This document shows, in pieces, positions 31,197 through 43,142 of a stretch of DNA of 64,000 bases; the stretch's first letter is position 1, and each line of letters starts with the position of its first letter. A program made the translations under genes and the position numbers. The notes below the pieces were generated by a model, which saw only the letters and a list, made by a program, of their open reading frames with translations, searched no databases and was not told the DNA's origin. Origin of the DNA: Gordionus sp. m RMFG-2023 (Eukaryota; Nematomorpha; Gordioida; Chordodea; Parachordodidae). The stretch spans positions 41,207,366 through 41,271,365 of the forward strand of contig NC_088777.1 of assembly GCF_954871325.1 (NCBI RefSeq). Direction: 5' to 3'.

Positions 31197-34100
31197 TTTA
31201 TCCCCAGTCGATCTGGTTTCGATCGTATCCTTTTGGGATATCGATCTTGACTTGTTTCTTCCTCCCTCTCCTTTGAATTCATTTCATCGTTATTTTTTAT
31301 TACATCCTCTTTGTTTACTATCTCTTCGGTTTTCTCTTCTAATTCGTATTCTTCAATTAATACATTTTCGGTTCTTTTCCTTAGGTCCGTATGACGTATA
31401 ATCGTATTACTCGCTATACTTCATAACGTTGTGATCCGAGTATGCCTTTAATAATGGCTTCTTCCCATTTTTTTTCTTTATTATAGTGAAGGCGCGACCA
31501 AACTTTTTTTTTTCATTTATCTGAAATTTTTGATTGTGATATTCAAACTTCTGCTTTTTATTTCCCCGTTCAAAAATTTGATCTAACAATGCTCTAGGTT
31601 TAAATTTTAGTAGTATTTCAGCGGGTGTTTGTTCAGTTTCTGTTCCTGGTGTATTTCTGTAATTGTAGAAAAAAATAGCTAGGCTGGTTTCTAAATCCCT
31701 CTCGTTTCTTTTGTTCATACTCTGTTTAAAAGTTCGAACTAAACGTTCGGCCATGCCGTTTGTCTGAGGATGGTAAGGATTTCCGTGCACTAATTGAATT
31801 CCGTTTTTTTCACAAAAATCATTAAAATCTTTTCTGCTGAATTGGGGTCCGTTATCAGAAACGATTATTTTGGGAAATCCGAATCTTGCAAAAATATTTC
31901 TTAATATTTTTATCGTGCTTTCGGTTGTAGTGCTAGTCATGGGAACTATTTGGCCAGCGACTGCTAGCATCTATCACTACCAACCAATAATAATTTTGAA
32001 ATGGTCCAGCATAATCAATATGTACTCGGTGCCATGCTTTTGATGGTTTTCGTTAATTTTGAATTGCTGTCTTTTGAGGCATATCGTGTTGTTCCTGGCA
32101 TTCTCTACACTTTTCGACCCAGGTTTCTATATCTTGGTTTATATTAGGCCACCACGCGTATTGTCGTGCTCTCATCTTCATTTTTACCATTCCGATATGT
32201 CCTTGATGTATCATGTCCAACACGTTGTTTCGGTATTGTTGTGGTATTATCATTTTCGTTCTCCATAATAAACCTCTCTCAGTTGTAATTTCCTCTCTCC
32301 TTTCGCTATACTCCTTTAAACATGCATCATAGTTTATTGGCCATCCACCTATTGTATATCTGTATACTTTAGAAAGTATATCATCTCGCATTGTTTCTCT
32401 TTCAATTTCGCTTGCATTTAAAGGTGTTTCTCCCACCTGTATTTGATCTAGCGCTTCTTCTTTTGATATTGGAGTTCCCTTTAGGGGTAATCTAGATAGC
32501 ATGTCAGCATTTGCTATTTGTCTACTACTTTCGACTTCTATTTCATATTGATAACCGGCTAATAATAAAGCCCACCTTTGTATTCGGGCAGTTGATGTTG
32601 TGGGTACTTGGATGAAATAAAACCATTAATGGCTTGTGATCTGTTTGTAATGTGAATTTTTTCCATATATAAATTCTTTGAATTTCTTAACCCCGAATAT
32701 GATGGAAAGTGCTTCTCTTTCAAATTAGCTATAATTTTTTTCAGCTGCATTTAGTGTTCTTGAGACGAATGCAATTGGTCTCTTTTTACCCCCTTCTATA
32801 TGTGATATTACTGCCCCAATTCCTATAGATGATGCATCTGTTGCTAATATAATGGGTAATTTTGGATCATAATGTTGTAATATTGGAGTACTACTTATTT
32901 CTTGCTTTATTTTTTTACACGCATCTTTGCATTTATTAGTCCATTTCCAAACAACTGTTTTTTCAAATAATTTTTATAATGATTTGGCTTTGGCTGCAAA
33001 ATTCGAAACAAATTTTGAATAGTATGTTGCTGACCCTAGAAATGACTGTAATTGTTTCAAATTTGTTGATTCTGGTGCATTTTTTACTGCCTCAGTATTT
33101 TTTTCGGTAGTTGTAATTCCGTTTTTTGAAATATTGTGGCCTAAGTATTCGACATTTTGTTGAAAAATTTACATTTTTCTATTTTTAGCTTGATTCCATT
33201 TTCATCTAGACATTTTAGTACCTTTTTTAAATTTGTTTCGTGTTTCTCTCTATTTTTCCCGGTTATCATAATATCATCTAAATAACAAACTACTCCTTCA
33301 AAACCTTTTAATAAATTCTCGATGGCTCGTTGAAATATTGCTGGAGAAGACGATATATCAAAAGGTAGTCTTGTATATATAAATAATTCTCTATGCGTAA
33401 TGATTACAAGATATTTTTGAGACTCTTCCTCCACTTTAATTTGAAAATAGGCATCTGAGAGATCCAATATTGAAAATTCCTCTCCTTTTCCCAAATTGGC
33501 TAATAAATCTTGGATTCTTGGTATTGGATATGAATCAATATTAATATTTTGATTTATAGTTCTTTTAAAATCCCCGCAAATTCATAATGTTTTATCTTTC
33601 TTTTGAACAATTACTATGGGTGATGCATAAAGTGAATGATCAATTTTCTCTAGTACTCCTATTTTTTGCAATCGAAATCTTCTTCAACTTTATCTTTTAA
33701 TGCGTATGGTACGGGACGTGATTTACAGAAAATTGGTTTCTCGTTTTTCATATATATTTGTGCCTTATAATCTTTCAAGCAGCCTAATTCTTTGGTAAAT
33801 AATTGAGGAAATTCATTTTGTATATTAATATTATTTATTTGTATGGTCCTTTCAGGTAATTCAGTCATTTTGGGAAATTTAATTATCCAATTTCTTCCAA
33901 TTAGATTTTTGGTATATCCTTTTGTAATTATGAGAGGTATTTCTAATGTTCGCCCTTTATATTGTACTTTTACTACAGTTTGACCTAATAGTGGTATATT
34001 GGTTCCTGTATAACTTTTAAGTTTTAGCATGCAATTTGTTAATTCAGGATGATTAAGTTTATTTTTCCAATCTATTTCGTTATCTGACTCCAGCTCCAGT

Positions 34101-34964
34101 ATCCAATCCATTCTTATATTGCTGTTGTTTATTTTGACATCCACCCAAAATTCTGGATTATATTCGTTTGTTTTATTATTAATAAAATTCACTATTTCTT
34201 TTCTACAGACTCGAGCAATGTGCCCAATTTTGTTGCATTTATAACAAGTGGCATTCCACCGCAGGAGTGGCATGGATTTGGTTTTTTATAGCTCGCATTA
34301 TATTTATTATATGATTTTAATTGTTTATCATTATCATTAGTATTATATGATTTTGTTTGTTTATCATTATCATTATTAACTTTTTTAATTTTATTTATAT
34401 TATCATTATGTTCCTCTTCTAAATGATCGATTTTAGTTTCATCATTTTGTATTAATTTTGTATTTCTTATTGCTTTTTCTACTGCAGTAGCTATCTGAAT
34501 AGCTTTATTTATGTCTATATCGTCTTCGGATAATAATCTTTGTAAAATATTTGGATTTTTTATTCCGAATATAAATTTATCTCTTAATGCAGTATTTAAA
34601 TATTCCCCAAAATAACAAGTCGTTGCTAATTTTCTTAGATTTTGTATATAGTCTATTAGTTTTTCATCATTTTGTTGATTATATTGATAAAAATTATATC
34701 TCTCTACTATTATATTAGGTTTAGGATGAAAATGCTTGATTAAAATATTATGTATTTCTAATACCTATTTGTTTCCCGGACTATCAGGTGCACATAAATT
34801 TACCAGTATTTTGTACGTATCACATCCTATTGTTGTTAATAACAGAGATTTTTCTTGTGATGATGTTACATTGATTGTGTGTTTTTAAATTTTTGAAATA
34901 AGTTGTACCAATCTTTGTAACACAGGTTTGAATCCGTTAGACTTTTTATAGACTGCGCCATTTA

Positions 34965-35122
34965 TGTAATGTATTTTAATAGTAAACGAGTTTTTCTTAT
35001 TCTTTTATTTTGTAATGTAAAAAATCAAAATCAGCCTTTATTATTCAAATTAATCTCAAAATATATAATAATAAAAATAAACATTTTTACAAAAAATAAC
35101 AACAACAATTTAATACACATCA
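34965..35122 (-). repeat. gypsy 5' LTR
   Basis: A 158-bp copy nearly identical to the LTR at 31030-31196. Its outer edge is about 60 bp from the stop codon of the BACK-Kelch gene and points the same way. Confidence 0.92.
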
Positions 35123-35183
35123 GTAACTATAATATGTTATAATTCACTTGACTAAAATAAGATAATGTTTATTGTTACTAAAT

Positions 35184-35353
35184 TTATTCTATTAATTTCT
35201 GACATATAGTTACACAAATATTTCCAATAATAGGGTCTGGCATATTTTCAATTCTAGATCCCCATTTTTCATTGTCTATATCTAAGCATTCACAACTATC
35301 CAATTCGACGTTATTTTGACTATTGTAACCCCCCATAATCAAAATCTTTTTAT
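35184..35353 (-). CDS. BACK-Kelch exon 7 (stop)
   Basis: Encodes the sixth blade (DKKILIMGGYNSQNNVELDS, CLDIDNEKWG) and ends at the taa codon 35184-35186. The gypsy duplication and LTR begin about 57 bp farther on, so the 3' untranslated region probably runs into the LTR. Confidence 0.88.
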
Positions 35354-38300
35354 CTATGAAATAATTTAATGGTATTAATTCAGTAATTCGGATAAAGTGT
35401 ATGTTAAAAATATGAAAATGAGAAAACATTAAAAATTTTCTAAAATTGATTGTAATTTTTAATTTTTTTTAGAATACCTATATATACTGACCCAAATCTC
35501 AGTCTCGGAATTTTAAAGGATGCTATTGATTCCCATGTTCTGGAACCTTCATTAAAATACTCTACAGAATTTAGGCTTATTATTTTTTTATCACTCAAAG
35601 CTGCTCCACCAATAATATATAAATGCTTTCCAGAACTAATCATGGAATGATATGATCTGGCTATTAGAAGTTGGGGACGATGAAACCATCTATAATAAAA
35701 TTAGATAAGAAATTACTAAGATTCTAAAAATAAAAAGCTTTCAGTTAATTAAGTAAAATAACGTAAATATCGCTCTGTAATCTCAGTGGCCCCTACACTT
35801 TCTAAGCGATGGAAGCATAATACCACACTGAAGAAAATACCCTCTCTTCCCTGATTTGGTTTTAAAATATATTTTGAAACCAAATATTTGAAATCGCCAC
35901 TATTAGCTATAAAAATCAAAAATAAATATAATATATTTTAAAAAACGGGCCTTAAAACAATTTTGAAAAAAAATCCGGGCCGGGCCAGGCCGTGTAAATG
36001 GTACCTCTGCAGGTCTCTGATATATATATTATTATACGATAAAAGATTAGAATATAATTTAAATTTTAATACATTTTGTTTTATATCTTCTTTTTCTTCA
36101 TTTTTTTTGTATCCAAAAAAGTACTTCCTCACCATGAGAAATTCCAAAAAACTTAGCCCCTTTCAAAATTTAAGAAGCAGTTACTTCGTAACTCCCCCCC
36201 CCCCTATTCCCGGTTGTAGGGGCCTCTGTGTAAATGCCCTTTTAAATTATACCTAATATTTTTTTTCTTATTCATTAAAAAAGAATTATTGCCAATATAG
36301 AAATAATATCAGTTTAATCTAAAGTATCTATGCATGAAATAATGATAAATTTCAAATTTAATAATCTTTTTGAGAATGGTTAATTTTATCTACCTTAAAT
36401 TTTTTCGTTGCTATAAAACTATACCAAACTTTAAAACATAGTTACTTTTTATGCACTTGATCATAAATCTCCACATTTTTTGTCATTTTAGCTTTATCTT
36501 CCTTGCTAGATTTTATAATGCCTCCTGATATCCATATATAGTTTCCTTGGACACAGCTAGCTAAAGACATAGTAGCCTCTGGTATTGGTTCACTTTCTGA
36601 CCATTCATTCGTTCGTGGATCGTAATTTTCCACTGATTCTATCTGCCTAAAATATATTAGAGGTTAATTATTTTACCCAATTGCTTATTTGCAGTGTCTA
36701 CCGGGGGACAGACGAAAATTTCGTCAATATATCCTTACCCATTATTGGTTTTTGTTGCCGTTTCCAAACATTTATTAAAATTTAATTTTAAGATTATTAT
36801 ATTTATCTAAAAACTTGAATTATATTCATAAAATAGATATTTTAATAAAATCATAAAAAAAATATTTAAAAATATTTGTTCTAACTAAAAACTTGAATTA
36901 TATTCATAAAATAGATATTTTAATAAAATAATAAAAAAAATATTTATTCTAACCTAAATTGAACCTTCCAAATCTCTCAAAAACTTTTAAAAAAATAGAT
37001 TCCTAAAATGTTAATTGAAAAAGATTTTAAAATATTTTTCCTACTTCACTTAATTATTATCTCCTCCACTCAAGTGCTTACTTATATATGTTACTAAAAA
37101 TTATGGTAATTAATTCACAAATTTACAATATATAATAATTTAATGATGCGTAAACGCAACAAAATAATTTTTTTTAAAATTAACCTTTATTTTATTTTGA
37201 TTTAAAAAATTAAAAATTTAACTATCTAAAAAAATTTTGAGTTCCATTTTAAAAAATGCAAGAAATCTTGAGGGAAACGTTAATTTAACAGGAAAAAGGA
37301 ATATAGGTGATTTTGCTGATGATTAAAGGAAACAAGCATCCGAAGTGTGTTCCTGTATAAGAAATTGAGATCAGTAAATGATTGGACTTGATTTTTAAGA
37401 AAATATTAGCTAAATAAAAAGTTATATACGCACCAATTTCAAGTTCGCAAAATACTTCTATCTTAAATACTTCGAATTTTATATAAAAAAAATTTTTTGA
37501 AATTAAAATATATAACTATATTCCAATCATAAACTAAAATATTTTTTTATAAAATTCTTATCTGGTTATTGTTGCGTTTTCGAAATTTTTGAACATTAAG
37601 ATGTCTTAATTAGACTAAAATAAATAATGTTCATAAAAAAAATTAAAATTTAGTAAGGTAATTTTAACCTTGACCAGTAATGGGTTTAATGAGGGGGGGG
37701 GGGGCTTTTTAAGTGAGTAATAGCAAAATATTCTATGAAGTATGGAAGTAAATCCTGACATGTTGTCTTTAAATTATTTTCATTCATGCAATGTATACAC
37801 TGCTTACCTGAAATTATTTACTTGTAAATATTATTTATTGCTAATACATCATTTTAACTATAATATATTTAGATTTACAATCCCATAAAACTATTAATAT
37901 CTCGTATACATGGTTTGTTTATTGCAACCACCTATCGCAAACAGCTTTTTTTGAAATGCTACTAGTTGATGATCTGACCTCTCTTTTAACATGTTAGGCA
38001 TTTTAGTCCATTTCTGATTTTGAAATTTGTAAGATAAATTTGTCGCTGTATTAACATTGCTTAACCCACCTATAAAAAATAGAAGAGAGTTTTATATTGA
38101 TGGAATAAATAATTGAGCACAACTATTTCATTAAATATCTAGGCAATCGAAAAAAAATTTATACCCACCTGTAATATAAAGTACATTTTCCATCATACAA
38201 GAAGCATGGTGCGTTAATGGGTATGGTAGATCATGGTTAAATTTTGACCAAGAATTTGCAATTGGGTTGTAAAGAAAACAATTTTTTTTCGTTTCTACTT

Positions 38301-38974
38301 CAGAATTTTTTTCAGAGTTAAGACCTCCAATACTTAATATATAAGATTTAACCTATTATATTATTTTTTATTATATATTAAATTTATCAAAATGCATACA
38401 TTAAACATCAATGAACTTTTTTTCATGCAAACCAAACAGCTTTTTGACATTTCAGCATGTGTTGATTTTCTTGGTTTGGGAATCTCAAAAAATACTTTAT
38501 CTAATTGATTGTGATTTTTGCAAGTCTGATACCTAATTGAAGGGGATTATTATATTATTAGTGTAACGTATACCATAAAGCCTGATGAAAATGATGATTG
38601 CAATAACTACTAAACGAAATATATTCTTTACCTTCCAGGCAAGCAAATATATCGGGTGCATCGATGTAAACTAATTTTACGCAATTCAATATATCGTTTG
38701 AAAATTTTATCCTGGCATCTTTATCTGCATGAATCCATCTGAATGCTGCTCTCAGCACATCCGATTCAGAGTCTATTCCTAAGAAATCATTTCCCAATAA
38801 ACGAGTGACTGCGCCGCTACTTAATTCAAGAAATTCTTTAGTACATACTAGATCTAGAAACTTTTCGGTTAAAATTTTATAATATTTAACATCCAGAGCC
38901 CCCATGTGAGGAACTTTTTCTAATTCCTCGAGCGCTTTTATGATAATATCCGAAGAGGATGATATATTTATCAT
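35184..38974 (-). CDS. BACK-Kelch protein lacking a BTB domain (7 exons)
   Basis: The exons are 38632-38974, 38433-38500, 38169-38352, 37910-38069, 36446-36646, 35478-35689 and 35184-35353. They total 1338 nt, in phase at all junctions, and give 445 residues plus the stop. Residues 1-115 form a BACK domain (KYYKILTEKFLDLV, LLGNDFLGIDSESDVLRAA). Then come six Kelch blades marked by ILSIGG, LYITGG, LFAIGG, IWISGG, LYIIGG and ILIMGG. Kelch-like family proteins are usually substrate adaptors of cullin-3 ligases and bind the cullin through an N-terminal BTB domain. None is visible here: an in-frame stop lies eight codons before the chosen ATG. Either a BTB exon was missed upstream, or the gene makes a short protein. 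Exon 2 is short and least certain. Confidence 0.85.
35478..35689 (-). CDS. BACK-Kelch exon 6
   Basis: Encodes WFHRPQLLIARSYHSMI, the fifth blade (KHLYIIGGAALSD, SVEYFNEGSRTWE) and RLRFGSVYI leading into the last blade. Confidence 0.88.
35941..36021. mobile_element. hAT terminus fragment in Kelch intron
   Basis: GC-rich words (cgggcc, ccgggccgggccaggcc) followed by ctgcaggtctctga resemble the right ends of the hAT at 16590-19220 and its relatives. Only one end is recognisable. Confidence 0.4.
36446..36646 (-). CDS. BACK-Kelch exon 5
   Basis: Encodes the end of the third blade (SVENYDPRTNEWSESEPIPE) and the fourth (NYIWISGGI, NVEIYDQVHKK). The intron before it (36647-37909, about 1.26 kb) is the longest in the gene. 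Confidence 0.88.
36807..36950. repeat. two tandem copies of a 78-bp unit
   Basis: Copies begin at 36807 and 36885 (ctaaaaacttgaattat, then taaaatagatattttaat). They lie in the long Kelch intron. Confidence 0.85.
37910..38069 (-). CDS. BACK-Kelch exon 4
   Basis: Encodes the second blade (GLSNVNTATNLSYKF, QKWTKMPNM) and the start of the third (KKLFAIGGCNKQT). I placed the donor at at|gtatac; reading on would end the protein after a few residues. Confidence 0.8.
38169..38352 (-). CDS. BACK-Kelch exon 3
   Basis: Encodes the first Kelch blade (YILSIGGLNSEKN, then FLYNPIANSWSKF) and the start of the second (ENVLYITG). Confidence 0.88.
38433..38500 (-). CDS. BACK-Kelch exon 2
   Basis: A 68-nt exon encoding KVFFEIPKPRKSTHAEM and KSCL. 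Phase fits both neighbours. It links the BACK domain to the first blade, as in the family. The acceptor aattag was chosen because it alone restores phase. Confidence 0.7.
38632..38974 (-). CDS. BACK-Kelch exon 1
   Basis: Residues 1-114, the whole BACK domain, ending FACLE before the donor g|gtaaag. The ATG is preceded by taatcaatttttaaaatatca, which puts a stop in frame just upstream. There is no acceptor close to the ATG. Confidence 0.8.
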
Positions 38975-39654
38975 TGATATTTTAAAAATTGATTAATTAC
39001 AAGAATTACAAAATTTACTAATATTCTTTTTAGATCTCATTTCTAAGAATAAATGTTATATAAAGAAAATAAATATTTTTGTTAATTTATCCTTATAACC
39101 AATATTTTTAATCAAATTTAATATATAAAATTATCTATTTGATTTATGAAGCAATCTTATAAATTATATATTTATTTTAATTATAGTTATTAATTTTCTT
39201 TCCCCCGGAAACCAAAAACGGTAGAAAATTTGCCAATACAAGTGATAAAAATGAAGATTTATTGCTTAGTATTGATTTCATAATTATATTTATATGGGCT
39301 CTCAATCTTTTTTTATTATTTATCGCGTACATTATAAATTTTTTCGCAGTCCTAAATTCCACAATCAGACAATGATAATCATGTGACCTTTACAAAAATA
39401 ATAATTATTAAGAAAAAAATCAATTTATATGTAAATAAGCTGATATTACCTTTTCTCGAATATAAATTATTGGTAAACACCCAAATGTCAATTATAAACT
39501 GGAATTTATAATACCCCTCCCCTCTTTAGAAAACTAATTTGGTGTTAGTAATACAATTTACGCATGAAGGTATATAATTAAAATAAATGTCTAAAAAAAT
39601 TACAAAAATTATTTTTATTTATTTTTCTCCAGTATGCTTCCATTATGATTTAAC

Positions 39655-40035
39655 TCCCGAAGGAGGCTTAGTTGTTGTTGGTAATACTTCTATCATGAGG
39701 TTTGACGGTCATTATTGGTAGTCGGTTATAACATCGTTAATCACTTCTATTTTGGCTTCTGTGTAATTGGTCAGTATTCAATCTCATTTCTGATTGGTCA
39801 TAATGATAGCATAATTGATTGTTTTCCATAAAAGTTTGAGTGGCAAATTATAGTATCGTTGGTCACTCATTATATAGTTGGTTGCAAATAACATTGTTAG
39901 CTGGCTTGGCTCTTAATAGTTGGTGGTTTATCATGTCATAATTTGTTAATTAGGTAGTTATTTTCATGATTGGCATCAGTATTGCAACATTATGATTATT
40001 TGGGCAATGTCAATCAGATGTGTTATTAAACCCAC
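39655..40035. repeat. decayed G/T-rich short tandem repeat
   Basis: Words of the type attggtca, gttggtaat and gttggttgc recur every 19-26 bp, with the plus strand rich in T and G. It looks like a minisatellite decayed past clear unit identity. No coding frame is conserved across it. Confidence 0.5.
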
Positions 40036-41504
40036 ATTCTCAATATTAACAATTATTCACCCTTTTTTCTTTACACTAACCCATTGTTAATTATAATATT
40101 AAAATTTAAATATTTAGAAATCTTTTCCATCTCAATTTTTAAGGCCTTTCTATGGCAAATGCCTTTCTCCATATTTTTGAATAGTAGTATTTATTTTCAA
40201 AACATATACAAATATTTTATTTATTTCAACGACATATATACAAATATATTCTACTAATAAATAACTCCCATTAGTATTATCCTGATAATATATATTGGTT
40301 TCCTCCATTTATCCCAAATTCTAATAGTAAACCTCTCTTTGTACTTTTATAAACCCAAGTATTACTTTCGATCATAGGCGCAGCCAAAGGGGGTGGGCAA
40401 GCTCCCCTTCAGAAATTTATCACTTTTTGTGAATATCATTTTAAGCTAATAAAAAATACCCCTCTTAGTCCTCCCTCCACTTCCTGACCCCCAAAAATGT
40501 ATGCATATATTATCTTAAACAATAATTTGAAAGAAAGAATGTAAAAGTTGATATTTTTTTTATAAAATTATTCATCATAATTTATACATTTTTGGAAAAA
40601 TGCATTTATATATAAAAAAGTTGTTGCATAATATAATTTAATATCATAATATACAAAGTTAATCGAAGCATTAAACTATGACTATTTACATATACAAAAA
40701 AATTCACTAAATAATATATTATTTTATTTCTACATACGAAGCCTCAAATCATCAATTGATTTACCTTAAATTGATTTACTAGATATATATACATTTGAAG
40801 TTGTTGACTTTCTATGCACGTGATAATTTTACTTGTTAATAAAAAATTACTTTTTGATATCGTTATTATTTATTCTAAAGCAAACGAAACCAGACTTACA
40901 TATTCTTATTCTACTACCGATTCTTTTTAACGCAATTATTCTTTATTTGCGTCAAAAGTGAACCAAAAATGTTTTTAAGAAATGAAATATAAGCCAAAGA
41001 TAAGTCTTAAGACCAAAGTGAAATGTATTATAATTATTAATAATAGATCCATAAAATTACTAAATAATATAATATATCAAATATAATTTTTTATAAAGTG
41101 TGTAATTTTAATTTATTTATTTTAATAAAAATATAATATAATTATAAAACTATTGATAAAATTAAATCATAAATTAAATAAAAAAATTAAAGCACAGTAC
41201 AAACAGTGGAATATTATATGTCGTAGATTTACAGTATATCTAATTTTTTTAATTATCATATGACAATCAAATAAACCAAAGCGAATTATATATTTTACAG
41301 AAAACTATAAAATATTGATAAGGACATCAGAAAATATCTTTTAAAGACATTGTGGGATAAATAATATGAAGATTGATTAATATTTATTTAATTTAAAATA
41401 AATTTTTTTTTTCTCTTTAGCTTTCACCTTTTCTGGTGGTAAGCTCCTTCAACATCTCTCTCCACTTTATGTTATACAATCTCTTTTATCTAATTTATAC
41501 TTCT

Positions 41505-42762
41505 TTATATTGGCTCTAACTTTATGGCCCCATTGAAGTTTTGGCCTACCTTTAAACTACTTAGTATTCTTGTACTGCGCACTTTATCCTTTCTTGTTAC
41601 TCCAGCAATCATCCTCAGCATTCTCATCTCCATGGTTTGTAGACTTCTCTCGTCTGATTCTTTGGTTGGCCATGTTTCCGAACTATATAGAATAGTTGGT
41701 TGTATTATGGAACTGTAAATTTTTCCCTTTAATTTGTGTGGGATTCTTTTATCAAATAGCACTCCAGATAAAGATCTCCACTTTAGCCACCCTTGATTAA
41801 TCTTACTCTTTATCTCTTTTTCTAATGTGCCGTTTGTTTGTATAGTGGAACCCAAATATTTGTAGCTTTCAATTGCCGATATCTGCCATTCATTTATATC
41901 AATACTCTCTGTTTCATCTCCTCCTATCACCATATACTCCGTCTTTTCTCTATTTACTTTTAATCCGTGCGTTTCTAGGATATTTATCCAACTCACTAGT
42001 CTTTCTTTCATTTCATCCTTAGATTCGGCAAGTATCACAATATCATCTGCAAATATCATATTCCACGGGACTGTTTGAGGTATAGACTGTGCTAATACAT
42101 CTATTATTGTAATGAAGAGAAGTGGGCTGAGAGCCGACCCTTGATGAACTCCTTCGGCTATTGTGAAGCCTGCTGAAGTACCTGTTGTGCTACGAACCAT
42201 TGTTGTATGGCCCATATACATATCCTGTATTATTCTTATATAATTTTCGGGAACATTTTTGTGGCGTAGCGCCTACTAGATAAGCTTTCTTGGGATTCTA
42301 TCAAAGGCCTTTTCTAGATCGAGAAAGACCATGTAGCTTTTTGTTCTTTTCCCTGTATTTTTCACTCATTTGCCTAATTTCGTGGATAGCATCGGTTGTT
42401 GATCTTCCAGGCATAAAGCCAAACTGAGTCTCTCCTATTTCGATTATATCTCTTAATCTTTTTTCTATTATTTTTTCGTATAGTTTTAGACAGTGTGACA
42501 TTAGTTTTATCCCCCTGTAATTTTGACAATTATGTGGATCCCCTTTATTTTTGAAGATAGGAACTAGATAGCTCTGCCTCCATTTTTGGGGAACCTCTTC
42601 ATTTCCAAGTATCTTATTGTATAGATTTGTGAGGAGATGCATTCCATCATCTCCTAGTGCTTTAAGGCTTTCTATTGGAATATCGTCTGGACCCCTAGCT
42701 TTGTTGTTTTTCATATGCTTGAGGCATGTGATTATTTCTTGTTGTGAAAATATTCTCTCCAT
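41505..42762 (-). pseudogene. LINE reverse transcriptase (interrupted)
   Basis: Two open pieces (42301-42762 and 41505-42221) carry WRQSYLVPIFKNKGDPHNC, NYRGIKLMSH, GFMPGRSTTDAI, VHQGSALSPLLF, the catalytic MIFADDIVIL and GLKVNREKTEYM. Between them the DLEKAFDRIP segment is present in another frame and is followed by two stops. Before the first piece, 42858-43070 holds the linker between endonuclease and polymerase. Confidence 0.9.
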
Positions 42763-43142
42763 CTACTCATTATTTCTTTTTCCTTTATTATCAATTTCCC
42801 ATCTTTATTTTTGATTACTTTCGGAGCTCCGTTTATATCCCTAGAGTTCTTTTCTCGCTATTTGGCTAATCTGTATATTTTATTTTGCCCTTCTTTGGTA
42901 TGTAGATCTTCGTACATGTCATCGTATGCCATATATTTGGCTCTAGCCACCGCTTTTGTAGCTAATCTCTTGGATTTTTTTGTATCTTGTCTTGTCATCT
43001 GCGTTTTTGGATTTGTACCATATTTTATAAAGGGCTTTTTTCTCCTGTATAGTGGTTTATACCTCTTCATTCCACCACCATAGTTCTTTATATGATTTGT
43101 TGCCTCCTCTTGTCAAGCCTAGTGTCGATTTGGCAGTGTTTA

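Larger units (their letters stand above)
31030..35122 (-). mobile_element. Ty3/gypsy LTR retrotransposon fossil
   Basis: A 4.1-kb element on the minus strand with two similar LTRs (31030-31196 and 34965-35122) that start TG and end CA, flanked by perfect 5-bp duplications gtaac (31025-31029 and 35123-35127). In order along the minus strand it has a gag region, a zinc knuckle (CYKCNKIGHIARVC) near 34250, a protease and reverse transcriptase region (about 34.1-33.1 kb), an RNase H region, and an integrase (about 32.5-31.4 kb, with HPQTNGMAERLVRTF). A primer-site-like tggcgcagtc follows the 5' LTR. It is broken, with roughly half a dozen breaks. LTR similarity (mid-90s percent by eye) suggests a moderately young insertion. 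It lies just downstream of the Kelch gene. Confidence 0.95.

Noticed and set aside
36780-37900. A hidden exon in the long Kelch intron
   Set aside because: Blades three and four are complete without it, and the interval has only tandem duplications and AT-rich sequence.
37893-37910. Reading exon 4 of the Kelch gene through to the stop just past the donor
   Set aside because: That would end the protein after three blades, while the next exon joins in phase and completes six blades.
42811-43083. Plus-strand open frames over the LINE
   Set aside because: They are antisense shadows of the endonuclease-polymerase linker.
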